Notes under the pieces: model-generated | The model's database searches: none | The model's input: the letters and a program-made list of their open reading frames with translations, nothing else | What the model was told of the DNA's origin: nothing | From: Lineus longissimus | Lineage: Eukaryota; Nemertea; Pilidiophora; Heteronemertea; Lineidae | Assembly: GCF_910592395.1 (NCBI RefSeq) | Contig: NC_088319.1 | Span: 5,458,001 to 5,522,000, forward strand | Direction of reading: 5' to 3' | Length of the DNA: 64,000 bases | Made by a program: the position numbers and the translations under genes | Shown here: piece after piece, positions 33,050 through 45,600 of the stretch | How positions within the stretch are numbered: position 1 is the first letter of the stretch | How the letters are laid out: each line of letters starts with the position of its first letter

Positions 33050-33405
33050 GTGGAAAACGTCTAGTACAAAGAACGCCTGGCTTGCACCAGACTAATAAGT
33101 GAAGAAATTCGGGCTGTGCGATACTACTGTGATAAAAATGACCATTGCAGAGACTCTGTGACGTAGGCATTTACGTTTTACAGTTAAAATTGCTCACAAA
33201 AGACGATAAGGAATGATTATTTATTGGCATTTCCTGAACTATATACCTTCTAATTATCACTTTACCTCAATAGGTTGACGTTAGGTCGCGAGCTTTTCTT
33301 TCCTCGTGACAATATACAGCAAAATAGTTACAACCCCACAATCGCGCTATAAGTCCATAATAAGGCAACGGTGACCCGTTATAAATGTTTCGCTACGCGG
33401 CGCGC
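33050..33405 (-). repeat. Interspersed repeat family C, copy 2
   Basis: Inverted counterpart of 22866-23245. It ends about 90 bases upstream of the first predicted coding exon of the ankyrin-ZU5 gene, so it forms part of the upstream region. Confidence 0.8.
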
Positions 33406-33451
33406 GAATTTTTTTTCTGCAGGATACTTCTGCCACAGTGTACATCTGACA

Positions 33452-33495
33452 GCCAATCACAATTGGCGCGATCTTTGACGTCATACTGTTTATTT
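33452..33495 (+). promoter_or_regulatory. Candidate promoter of ankyrin-ZU5 gene
   Basis: Within 45 bases before the first ATG are an inverted CCAAT pair (CCAAT at 33453-33457 and ATTGG at 33462-33466, as NF-Y sites), an overlapping E2F-like TTGGCGCG (33463-33470) and a full CRE TGACGTCA (33476-33483). Spacing to the ATG is short, so transcription would start very close to it or upstream. The same block is present in inverted form at 34250-34346. Confidence 0.45.
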
Positions 33496-33606
33496 ATGCA
33501 TGATAATGCAAATACAATGGACGATACCGAGTCGCATGCCGAGTGCCACTTCAACTGTGAATGTGACAATAGTTCATTGTCTGACCCCAATTATGCTCAA
33601 CTCAAG
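33496..33606 (+). CDS. Ankyrin-ZU5 gene, exon 1
   Basis: Thirty-seven codons from ATG 33496 (second in-frame ATG at 33517), ending CTCAAG|GTTTGT, phase 0. The product is acidic and cysteine-containing (HAECHFNCECDNSSL). I chose it because it is the only ATG-started, donor-ended, phase-compatible piece upstream with promoter-like sequence. Confidence 0.6.
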
Positions 33607-36600
33607 GTTTGTGTCGTAGTGTTTAGGAATGAATTGCACAGATTCATTGTAAAATTGATGATATTATGCGTACAAAAGAGGCATCAGCTGATCTGATCGC
33701 TACATTGCAGTGCATGCATTGATTTGTGAAATTTTGAGGGGCAGTGACACTGACAGTGTTGCCAATGTTGATAATTATTAAAGGGACAGTGTATCCGATG
33801 TCTCGCGATTTGTGAAATTTTAAGGGGCAGTGACACTGACAGTGTTGCCAATGTTGATAATTATTAAAGGGACAGTGTATCCGATGTCTGCTGTTGAAGG
33901 TATCAGGCCTATTTTGGTAGTTTGAACATTGTTGAAGGGCCATTGTATAAAACACATTTTGACAAGCAAACAAAATAAATTGAATGGTGGCGCCACCTAT
34001 GCATATACAGCAGAACTAGTTACACGGTTGACAGATAAACATTCAACCTCGGCTATTTTGCCGAGCACAGTGCGCCTTTAACAGACAAGTCCAATAAATA
34101 CAGTCCACTCGACAATGAAAATACATGTTAAGATACTGCAAATAAATATATTTTAGCTAATATACTCCTCTAACCATTTGCTAACTTGTTCTTTCCAAGA
34201 TTATCAGAACACGTGGCGTTGTTGACATTATTGCGCCATGTGGAAAGATGATGTCAACAAAGACACGTGCTTGCCTTGAATTCTGATTGGCTGTCAGATG
34301 TACACTATGGCAGAAGTATCCTGCAGAAAAAAATTTCGCACGCGGCGCGTTGAGTCCTTGCGTCCAGGTGTGCATGCGATGACAATCGCTCGTATGCGAT
34401 GGTAATCTCAGGTACCTCCGGGAGATCCCAGCAACCTGCGAACCTTATCAAACCGGTTCGACTTCGCGGTGACAATATGGCCGATTGTGTCCAAACTTGA
34501 AATTACCGTAAGTATCAGTGCCAAGTTGCCTCTCATTAATTACACCAATACTTCTAAAATTATCTTGGTGATCCATATTCAAAACATTCAGAAGAACGAA
34601 ATGAATTGAGAAAATATTTCAGAATTCAGGGCAATAATAATAAGACAATTATTTGGCTAAATGTGACCAAATGTGAACACGCTTTCGAATACCAATTGAA
34701 AGTTGCAACATTGTTGGATAACAGTGTTTAATATTAAGCCCATAAATAAGTATTAATTGAACTGTGTTATCAAGAGTATTAAGTAATGGCAAATATCTGG
34801 CATTAAACATTGATGTCTATTACTATTTACTTGAATTGATTGGCGCTATATTTATCATTAAAATTGATCCTTTTGACGGATTAATTTTTCTTATTCGCCT
34901 GTTTAAACAGCCTTGCTGGCGATTGGTGGTGTCCATACGCCATCCAATGGGAGTGAGTGAAGTGGTCAAGTTCTCATAAATATTTATTAAACCGAGATTT
35001 ACAAATTACAATACAGCACCGTACTGTGAATTACAGTTACCCGTAAGGCGATAACTTATGACTCTCCAACGCAGTTTCCTTTACCATTGGTTTAATTGTG
35101 GAACTTAAGAAGCCAAAACGTTCGTCCGTCGTGAGGGATACCCATGCCAATAAGTATTTAGAGTCGGCAATATCCCTGTGCGTTGTCATGAACTTTGATT
35201 CCGATGCCATGAAACGTTAGTTATTGTTTTAAAATTGCAGATTGCTGATAGAAAAGGCAAAGTCCATCTTGTTCCGTCCACGCCACATTTTCAGGTAAGT
35301 GCCCATAATCCTTATAATAGTCAATTCCAAACCAAGCGGAGGAAAGCCACTGCTAGCCCAATTTAGTACAGCAAATGCATTGCAGATATAGGCTATCTCG
35401 AAGTAAAGTGCCCTTCAAACTTGGCACATGTGATTGGACCCCAACACAGATACGAAATATTCCATTGGAATGCAAAAGATGGATGCAACTGCATCAAAAT
35501 ATCAAATATCAAAATATTTAATCCTTCGTGTAAAGAAAAGTTTGAGAAAGGCTTAGACAACACTCCTAGCATGCCTGGCGAGTGTCCCGAAGGATCTAAA
35601 AGTTTATATTTTAAAAATTCTATTGTTAAATGTTAGGTGTAGAACAATGGGAAAACGTTGTAGTTGCATCTATTTTTTTACAGTCAAATGGCATATTTTG
35701 TATCTTTATTGGGGTCCAATCACATGTGCCAAGTTTGAAAAGCACTTTACTGGAACTTTTTTCGAGATAGCCTATACATGTAATGCGTGTACTGTTGTAA
35801 ATGGGGTTAGCAGTGGCTTCCTCCGACTGGTGTGAAATAGACTATTGGCCTCTGCAAATGACGAAACTTAGAAATAAAAATCGCCCAAGTCGTCAATAAG
35901 CATTGAAAAACAAATTTTGTTCGATTTTAGTGAGAAGAGAAAAACTACTTAGCAGCTGCTAAAGGCAATTTCAACTCTTTGAGTGCTTGTAAAACATTAT
36001 ACATGTTCAATTGCAGCGCGCACGTGTATCGGTAATACTATACCACAGTCATGATCTATCAAATTGCAGTTGGGCGCAAACTTGCTTTACTATGTACTTT
36101 TTTGATCACAGGCTCTTGTCCAGTTGAACATTTTTAGCAGGAAGTCTTGCAATGGCAGCAGTGCAGAGGTAATTATATTTTAACTGTTGCCGTATTTGTT
36201 TCATCACGTCAAATTTTCAATTTGGTATAAAATTTGGGTGTGGAGAGGATCGCAGTCTCTCTTAGTGCTTAGAGGAATGGTATGTTTAAACGATAAACTA
36301 ATAATCGCATCAGACGGTGAGTATACTGACAGTTATTCCGAAGCGGCTAGCAGACAACAGCAAATAAACTGAAAGCACGGGCAGATTCTACCGCTAATAT
36401 TTCCTGTTCTATGGCACTCGACGTGGATTTACTGGTTGGTATTTCTAGGTGATAGATCAAACACATCAATAAAATAGAAGACAAAACAATACATAATCTA
36501 ATTTCAGCACTAAAAGGACTTCTTTTGCTGCATTGAGTCCATATTGTTAAAATTTTCATCAGTATATTACAAGTTCGAGTCAGTGATTCCATCACAGGGT

Positions 36601-39600
36601 GTAGCCCGTATTTGGCTCACCGTAGGAGAGTCTGTACAATACCGCTGTGTCCGTCGTCCGTCGTCGTCGTCGTCGTCGACGTCGTCTGTATCCGGTTTTT
36701 TTCACCGTACACCGGTGAACGACGAAAACCAACCTGAGCATTACTACCATCGTCGCTTGGCCTCATATAAGAAACGGAGACCCGACAGAGTGCTCGTTCA
36801 TTTGGAAATATACGAATCTTGGCCCGACCATGTCTTTCTAAAGGCAAATTTCTCGAGAAATACTTGACAGATTAAATCGAAACTAATGGTTTCCGTTAGA
36901 AGAAATCAATAGATTTATTTTGTGACCAAGAAATCGTAGATCCAAGATACATATATGATTGATTGCTTTCAATTATCTGAAGAAAACGCCCCAATTACCT
37001 AATTCTAAGTGCGACTTTTCTGTTTATTCCTTTATGGTAATATTCACAGAAACTTTCTGCCTGCTCATTTCTGCAGCCCGAACTCCTTGAAAGGACATTG
37101 TCTGCAGTAAAAAACCTGGATGCGGACAGCTATTTGACATCGGACCCAGTGAGCCTTAAACTAGAGATGAAATTGGTAAATATTTACCCTGTCTTACTGA
37201 CCCCCTCTCCTACCCTTGTCAGAACATAAGAAATCACTCCCTCCCCTCCCCGTCCATGATAGAAATTTTAATTTGGAGTAAATCATATACGTGCGCCTAC
37301 ATGTATTTACTGTTATAATAGGCTACTTATTACAATTCACTGAATGCGATTTCACATTAATTTCTCGACGCATGCGATTTTTACGTGTAGTGCAGCATAA
37401 AATAACAAAGCACTACTGTCTTGTTTACTTTCCATGTAGGCTACTATACCCAACGCTCTCAGAAATAAATTGTTTGAATTTTTCGAAAAACATGTTTTTC
37501 AGGTCTTTGGCCAACACAAATATGTACCCCTAAAGTTGTTTTAAGTAAAGAAACCCTAAAGCTCTGGGAGTAGCATTTCTATTCACCGTTTTAACCTGCA
37601 CAATGATACATTTCTTTTTCGTCAGATGAGTTCAACTCTACTTCACTGCGCGGTGCTCAATGAACAGCGTGAACGTGTGGAGGAACTGCTACTGAATGAA
37701 AAGGGTGCAAGGGGATCAGTGGACAAGGTATACTAACAACTCACCAAGTTTTGAGTGCGAAGAAAGTTCTAACCAAGGCTTGGAGAGATTACGTACATTT
37801 CATTCATACATGTACATTATTGTATCTTTCGTACTTGTGGGTCTGCAGTCATCTGAGCAATGATGATGTACGTGCGTGAATAGAAGATGCTAGAAAAGGT
37901 GGTTAATTGCTTTTAGATTTTTTAAATTGTGTTAGTACCATATTTGACAACAACGTACGGTAACCCAGCACTACTAAAACACGGAATTCCACGGATTACG
38001 GAACGTATGACGGATTGTGACTCTTGTCATACCCGGAGATTCGAATGGATTTGATTTTTAATTTGGAAGTGACTATTTGGCAACCCCGGCTTACCAAACA
38101 GCGACTTTTTCTTGTCCTGAATGGAGAGCCCTCCGATTGGCTAATGTGTTGTAAAGTCTCCAGCTCGCCAAACAGGGTAGATTTTTTACCTGTTTGGCAA
38201 GCCCGGCTGGCCGAACAGGGTGGCTTTTTAGTGCTGTTTGGCAAGCGGCTCTCCAAACAGGACAAAAAAAGATGCCTGTTCGGCGAGCGGCTTGCCAAAT
38301 AGACCCGGCCTTTTAATTATCTATTTTAGCAATTAATTCCTTCAATAGATCAGATATATTTGATTTGTACGATGGAAAGATTGCGCAAGATCCAACAATA
38401 TATTCTGATCCAATATGGTGCTATTTCAATTTATTACGTGATATTTTGTATTCCTGATATTTATTGCAAATTGTATACATAATATGCAGTATGTGGGGGA
38501 CAACCAAGAGGTGACCCTTTTTTATCAAGGAAGTGACTACCTAATCTGATATAATGAAGGAGATGAAGGTGCCAAAGGATAATTGATGATCAAAAAATCA
38601 ATCCCATGTGAAGTACAGATCCTTGGCATCACAATCCGTGACCCGTTCCGTAATCCGTGGAATTCCGTGGAATTCTGTGTTTCAGTAATGCCGACGGTAG
38701 CCTCCACTGGGTCTGCGTATATGAATAAGTCGAACTTCGCTGTCCCAATACATTTTCCATTAGCCTCGTGGTTTTTGCTCATTCCTCAACATAGAATATA
38801 GTCAATTTTGTCCACCTTCTAATTTTCAATCCACGTCGTGGTTTACTACGAACTGCTGTTATGCCGTACTCGGTCCATAGTTCGATTAAGTGACATTATG
38901 TAATACATACATGTAACTGACATAGGCAATGAGTAAGGATATTCGTTGTACCTTTTCAGATTGTCAATTTATCAATTTTCTTGTTGAAATTGCAGTACGA
39001 TCGCACTGCTCTACACATAGCAGCATTGATTCGTGATCCTCAGATGGTGACATCGCTAGCAGATTCCAAGGATATTGACAGGCGGGACATGGTAGGCGTT
39101 TTACTCGTTTGTGTTAATGAAAAAACATGTCATCTTCAGTTTAGGTCCAACTTGAACAGTACGACGAAGGGGGGGGGGGGGGGGTGGCGTGCCTCCTGCA
39201 CCCCTCTTAAGTCCGCAACTGTTGTGTGCGCTTTGTTCTGAATTTTCATGAAGAGAATGATGAAACAAAAACTGAATAATGCAACCTCTATTTCCAGGGG
39301 TCAATGCGCTCCCCACTTCCGGTGGTCCTCTTATTAACCCCTTGACACATCTAAAAATAAAAGCTCTGTGATACTAAAGACAATTACATAAATATCGATG
39401 ACGTCACTCGCTATCACATGTTATTGTCTAATTAGCATGTTATGATGATCAACGCATACAATTTTCTAAGTCGGTCGTAGATGTCAATTATACCGTAATC
39501 TTATTCCATTCAATTCCCATCTTACTGAATTTTAGGCCAAATGATCATTCGTCCACAGAGAAGAATGCGAGGAAGCGAATCACGCAGCCGTTGCAAAACA

Positions 39601-42600
39601 GGCCTGTTGCTATCATTGTGTCACACTCCGAAACTAGGATACCGTCGGTTGAATTTCCAGTAGGCCTCCTCACTGAAGATTGAATAGCGCAATCATCCAA
39701 TCGCCCCTATATATCTATTGTTCGGGTAAATTCGACATCTACGACGTACTTAGAAAATATACAAAATCTGCTCGGCGGTCGAAGCGGTGTATGTGGGCCG
39801 TTATTGTATGAACAGCAATACAAGCCTTGAATTCTCTACGTCACTACGTCATCTCCAGATTCTGGCAGTGACGCGGCTTGTGGCGTAGGGGTGTTACAAG
39901 GGTCTACGTAGCCTGATATCATTAGGCCCCACCTGGTGGTGCTGAGGCGGCCGCTACCGGCGGCCTAATTCTAAACGATTTTATTTTTGTAATACTTGAC
40001 CAGAATTTTGGAAAAGATCTTCGGCTAGGCATAAGTTTTAGTGTTTTAACGACGTAAAAATGTGTCTAACTATTGGTTTTTCATATGAGTTGTCTGTTTC
40101 AGTCATAAATTACACAAATTTGATTGTAGTATGGACAAGCAGATTTAATTCAATGAAATATTCCATGTTTGAAAATCGACGACCAACTTCTGTTATATAC
40201 ATGGACATGTACATTGTCCCTACTCTCCCTACAGGTGGCGAGTGTGTAACGTAACCACTATTGGCCAGTTCCGGGCCACTCTCTGTAATGTAACCAAGAG
40301 TGTTTGAGTCACTCCAGGGTCTACGGTGCAGCCATTTTGAATTGCTAATCAAGTACTCCTCGAATGGAGAGGTTGTGAACAATATAATACGCATTGGTGG
40401 TACGAATAGCTACCAAAACAGACATTTCAGTTGAAATCTAATTCTAATTACCACCTTGTTGTCAAAACGCCTTTTTGTTGTGGAAACTAAAACTCAGGTT
40501 CTTAATCAACTAACCTGCTCTCTTACTGTGACATTTCCTTATTCTTTTATTCAGTTTGGGAAGTCGCCACTTTACCTTGCAGCTGAGAGTGGTAACACAG
40601 AGAATGTTAGCATCATGATGGAACTTGGTGCTGAGCCCGATACTGTAGACATGGTAATGTTACCGAAACCTCTCGACATATATAATTATCATATCCGCTA
40701 TAAAATTACCATGATAACTTGAACAAAAGAGTAATGTTGATCTTTGCAATTCGTTTTTGTAATGCATATTTTATACTTTATATTTATATTTTATAATGCA
40801 TATTTTATTAATCTCTATTTTAGGATAGCGACGTCTCTTTTTCTAGTCTTCTGTTTGTGCGACTGTTGAAGAGATTAAAAAGGGTCCGACCAAAAAGTAT
40901 TATACTTTCGTTAGACGGCATTGTTAATCAGATAATTATGGATCGGCAAATGTACAAACAAAATTTTGTGTTTCCGGTAGTATTTTGTATTAAATGTGTC
41001 TGTTTTCATCTACAGTTTGGCCTCTCTCCAATATTTGCCGCGATTCGAGGGAGGTGGTTGGAAACTGTAAACTTGCTGCTGTCAAAAGATGTTGACATCA
41101 ACCGTCAGTGTAAGGTATGGTGGTTGCTGCAATTCGCAAAATAAAGAGGGCGGGGGTGGTCATGAATTTGCCACAGTCAATTTTGAAGTCAAGTCGTAGT
41201 TAGAATATGCCATTGGCATCAGCTTCTGCACACTTTTAAGCCTTAGTTTGGAAAATATTGCGTCCCATTTTACGCCTGTTCCTTTAAAACCCGAACATTT
41301 TGTGAGAACATTCTTCTTTTGCTTGAACTGACTACGTGTAACCAATACTTTGAGATTATCATGCGTGCGAACTTTGCCACGAGCTTCAGTCGCATTAAAG
41401 AATTGTATGCAAATACTGTTACCAAAAAGCTCCTCATTGTATCTTTCTTGTTCATTCTCTCTGCAGATCGGAGCTGCACCTATCCATTTCGCAGCCTTGA
41501 ACGGCGATATTGAGATAGTCCGTGTTCTCTTAGACAAAGGAGCAAAGGCCAACCTGGTCGATAAGGTAAGCATTTCAATGAAAGGATGTATATAGCAATG
41601 TACTGGTTAGTATTAAAAGTGTAATATTCAAAATATTATTTAACTGTAGCTTAATTACCATAGCACATTTTGAAAGATGATAAAAACGACTTTCAGTCCC
41701 AATTTTTCCATGTTTCAGATGGAAGCAACTCCATTAATCTTGGCAGCAAGGTTCGGCAACATCAAAGTCGGTCTCAAACTCCTCGAAGTATACACTCCTG
41801 AAGATGTCAGGAAAGCTAATATGGTAAGGCTCCCAGACAAAAGCACTACAAAATTCCTGGTGATGAATCTAGTTTCGTTCAAGACAAAATAATGTCACTG
41901 TGACAAAAAAGCCCGAGTCATCAATTAGTCATCATAGATGTGATAGAACGGCAAATCTGTTGCCCAAGATAAACCCTTCGTCGCGTTTTTGAAGAAGTAC
42001 TGGTAAAAGTTTTTCAGTGTACAATTATGAGATCCGGCTTTAACTTTTCTTTTTTATTGGTAAGGTCATTTCTTGGTGATTGCATTTTATGCAGTCATGC
42101 AATCATCGTTTAAGACTGTGGGGAAGCGGTCGCACTGATCACCTGCTCATTGTATCTTACAGATGAATAAGGCTTATTTAAATCCATTGCCTCTCCCCAG
42201 GGAAGCTTGTTACCCGGTAATATTATCATATAGTAACATAAAGATTCATATTTAGAAAAAGGAATCTTCGATTTTACCTGGGGCCTTTGATACGAACCTT
42301 TATGATTTGTTTCAGGACGGGGATCAAGCCATTCACTTTGCAGTCACGACTGATAACCTTGAACTGGTGGAAACGCTGATTGATCGAGGAGCTGATAAGG
42401 ACGCCAAAAATGAGGTACCGTATATATGTTGTGCACTTATACGCGATAAGAGGAACCATACTTACGAAAGTTCCACAGTATTTGGTTCCACCCTAACACC
42501 AAAGCTGCATCAAATGTTTGCTTGAACCACTGTCTATATAAGATCTTACAGTGGGTCATTCACTTTTCCTCTCAGGTCGAATTCCCGGCGGCTTTTTTAG

Positions 42601-45600
42601 TATATTCCTCCGTTTATTCTGCGTTTGTGAGCAGGCGTTACAGGATGCGATATCAAACCCCAGCCCTCATGTATGTTGTCTTTGACATTCTTCTGTAGCA
42701 GCAGGGCCGTATTTAACCTCTTGATCAAGGCGAGTGGGAGAGCTGGAGGGGAGGGGGAGTGGGCAGAACACCACTTTTCGTCCTAAATCTCTATGAAAAA
42801 CACGTTTTTTTTCCAGATGTCTTGGGACAGTAGCCCCTATAGTCCCTTCCCCTATCTACGGCCTTGAAGTGGAAGGTTTCTGTAATTTGGCTATATCTTT
42901 TTCAGTTTGGTTTCACTCCTCTTCACTTCGCTGTTCTCTCTCGTAACCTCCCGGCCGTGACTTTTCTAGTGAAAAAAGCGGGAGTGAATGTAAATGCAGT
43001 CGACAAGGTAATCAGTGTTGAGTATTGTGTCTGAGTGGATGTTGTTTGAAGCTTTTGTTTGCACCATGCTATGGTCCCAAATACACGAAATCACGAGAAG
43101 TGTTGATCCTAGCACTGTCCTTTTGCATTTTGTTGTAATTTTTCCAAACATATTATAATAACACACAGTTTTGACGTCAAAACCTGTGTGTCAATTTATA
43201 TTTATATGTGCATCAGCCTTGTGCATTACTGTACTATGCATTATATAGTAACATAAAGATTCATATTTAGAAAAAGGAATCTTCGATTTCACCTGGGGCC
43301 TTTTATACGAACCTTCATGATTTGTTTCAGGACGGAAATCAAGCCATTCACTTTGCAGTCACGACTGCTAACCTTGAACTGGTGGAAACGCTGATTGATC
43401 GAGGAGCTGATAAGGACGCCAAAAATGAGGTACCGTATATATATTGTGGACTTATACGCGATAAGAGGAACCATACTTACGAAAGTTCCACAGTATTTGG
43501 TTCCATCCTAACACCAAAGCTGCATCAAATGTTTGCTTGAACCACTGTCTATATAAGATCTTACAGTGGGTCATTCACTTTTCCTCTCAGGTCGAATTCC
43601 CGGCGGCTTTTTTAGTATATTCCTCCGTTTATTCTGCGTTTGTGAGCAGGCGTTACAGGATGCGATATCAAACCCCAGCCCTCATGGATGTTGTCTTTGA
43701 CATTCTTTTATAGCAGCAGGGTCGTATTTAACCTCTAGATCAAGGCAAGGGGGAGAGGTGGATGGGAGGGGGAGAGGGCAGAACACCACTTGTCGTCATA
43801 GATCTCTATGAAAAACACGTTTTTTTCAGATGTCTTAGGTAGTAGCCCCTATAGTCCCTTCCCCTATCTACGGCCTTGAAGTGGAAGGTTTCTGTAATTT
43901 AGCTATATCTTTTTCAGTTTGGTTTCACTCCTCTTCACCTCGCTGTTCTCTCTGGTAACCTTCTGGCCGTGTCTTTTCTAGTGAAAAAAGCGGGAGTGAA
44001 TGTAAATGCAGCCGACAAGGTAATCAGTGTTGAGTATTGTGTCTGAGTGGATGTTGTTTGAAGCTTTTGTTTGCACCATGCTATGGTCCCAAATACACGA
44101 AATCACGAGAAGTGTTGATCCTAGCACTGTCCTTTTGCATTTTGTTGTGATTTTTCCCAACATATTATAATAACACACAGTTTTGACGTCAAAAACTGTG
44201 TGTCAATGTGTATTCATATGTGCATCGGCCTTGTGCATTACGGTACTATGCATTAAAAAGTTATCCTGATGTGTCTATGGCTAGCCACCCGGCAATTTCC
44301 CTCTATAACTGGCGGAACTCCCTCTTTGAATGTCAGCAGTCTATTATGGGTATTGGGTAGCTTAGATGGATAAGAAAAATACAAGTTGGCAAGGACAAAG
44401 TGGCTTTATTCCAGCACCTTCATATACCTAGGCTTGCCGGAGCCTACGTCCCTGCTTATAATCTTACCCAGTCTGATATTTTGCAGATGTTAAACACGCC
44501 AATGGACCTGGCTGCTCAGGGGGATGAGACGGAATTGATTTCCCTTTTGAAGAAATATGGTGGACGCAAGGGCCCACGGAAACAGGTATTTAATGAAACG
44601 ACTTGTGATAATTTACAAAATGTAAAACGTTATTGGCTTGTTTTAAATTTTGTCAGAAGGGCACGAATAAAAACCATCATTGATAGCATTATATTGGGGG
44701 TAGGGTGACATCAACAATCTTCACATCGGAAATATCAATTACAGAGAAACAGGAAGCTCCCTTTTGATCTCTCAGCGAAATCAAGATAGTGATTACGATA
44801 GAATGTTCGAAAGTTTAGGGGAGAAACGCGCGAGTAGAACTTTGTTTTGCCAGCGATATCGGAGCAAACCCCTTGCCTTGCCAAAACTCAACAATTTCGG
44901 CTGCTTCACGCGAACAAACAGTTTGTATCCAAAATAATTCGTGACTCGGTGTTGGTGATCTTCAGGAACTCTAATAACCCTTCATAATTAAATATACATG
45001 TAGTAGGATGTAAGATATAGGCCTACATGTAACGTTAGTTATAAATATTTCATTCCTTTCAGGTCCCAGTAACTGGCAAAGAACAAAAATCCTTGACATT
45101 CCCACAAGTAGCTGCTACTGACGCATTAGCAGTTCATCAGACACCACCAGAAACGGAGAACCCAGGACCATGTTCTGACTCATCTCCATCTGAACTCCAA
45201 ATTCGCACCGAAGACCCTCGTCTGCGTCCGATCCTGAAGAAGGTTGATGTAACAAGAATGGTGAATGACTTAGAAAACCTGCTAAAGGACGCTGGCGCAG
45301 AGGTGCTCACACAGAAAAACATCGTGTTTCGTCAGAGGAATTTTGCAATGGGTGTCATTGGCCCAAAAGGTATAAGTACATGAATATAGAAACTATTGTT
45401 TTTTTGAGAATTCTTCAAATAGGCCTCGATTTGCATTCTATCAGAGTCAAAATATGTCAGTTAGGCGTTTTCGTGATGTTTACCGCTGCCAAACGAATGG
45501 TGTTTACAACAACTTTAAAAGGAATTACAGTACTTTTGTCTAAAATTGAAGGGCACGTGATTGTACACGTGTAATTTACTTGTCTAAAACGAAAACCCAA

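Larger units (their letters stand above)
42228..44254 (+). repeat. 1.01-kb tandem duplication of two ankyrin exons
   Basis: Units 42228-43242 and 43243-44254 are collinear and nearly identical over introns and exons. Each holds one copy of the exon 10/12 and exon 11/13 types plus a near-palindrome around TGACGTCA (43161-43192 and 44173-44203). Few small indels separate them, implying a recent event. Confidence 0.95.

Noticed and set aside
34440-34507. Possible alternative first exon with ATGGCCGATTGTGTCC and a GTAAGT donor
   Set aside because: The ATG frame meets a stop after seven codons. It could be an untranslated exon, but nothing supports it beyond the donor.
36141-36168. Possible tiny exon (TAGCAG before, GTAATT after, containing ATGGCAGCAGTG)
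   Set aside because: Its 28-base length breaks the phase-0 pattern of neighbouring exons, and skipping it gives a continuous frame.
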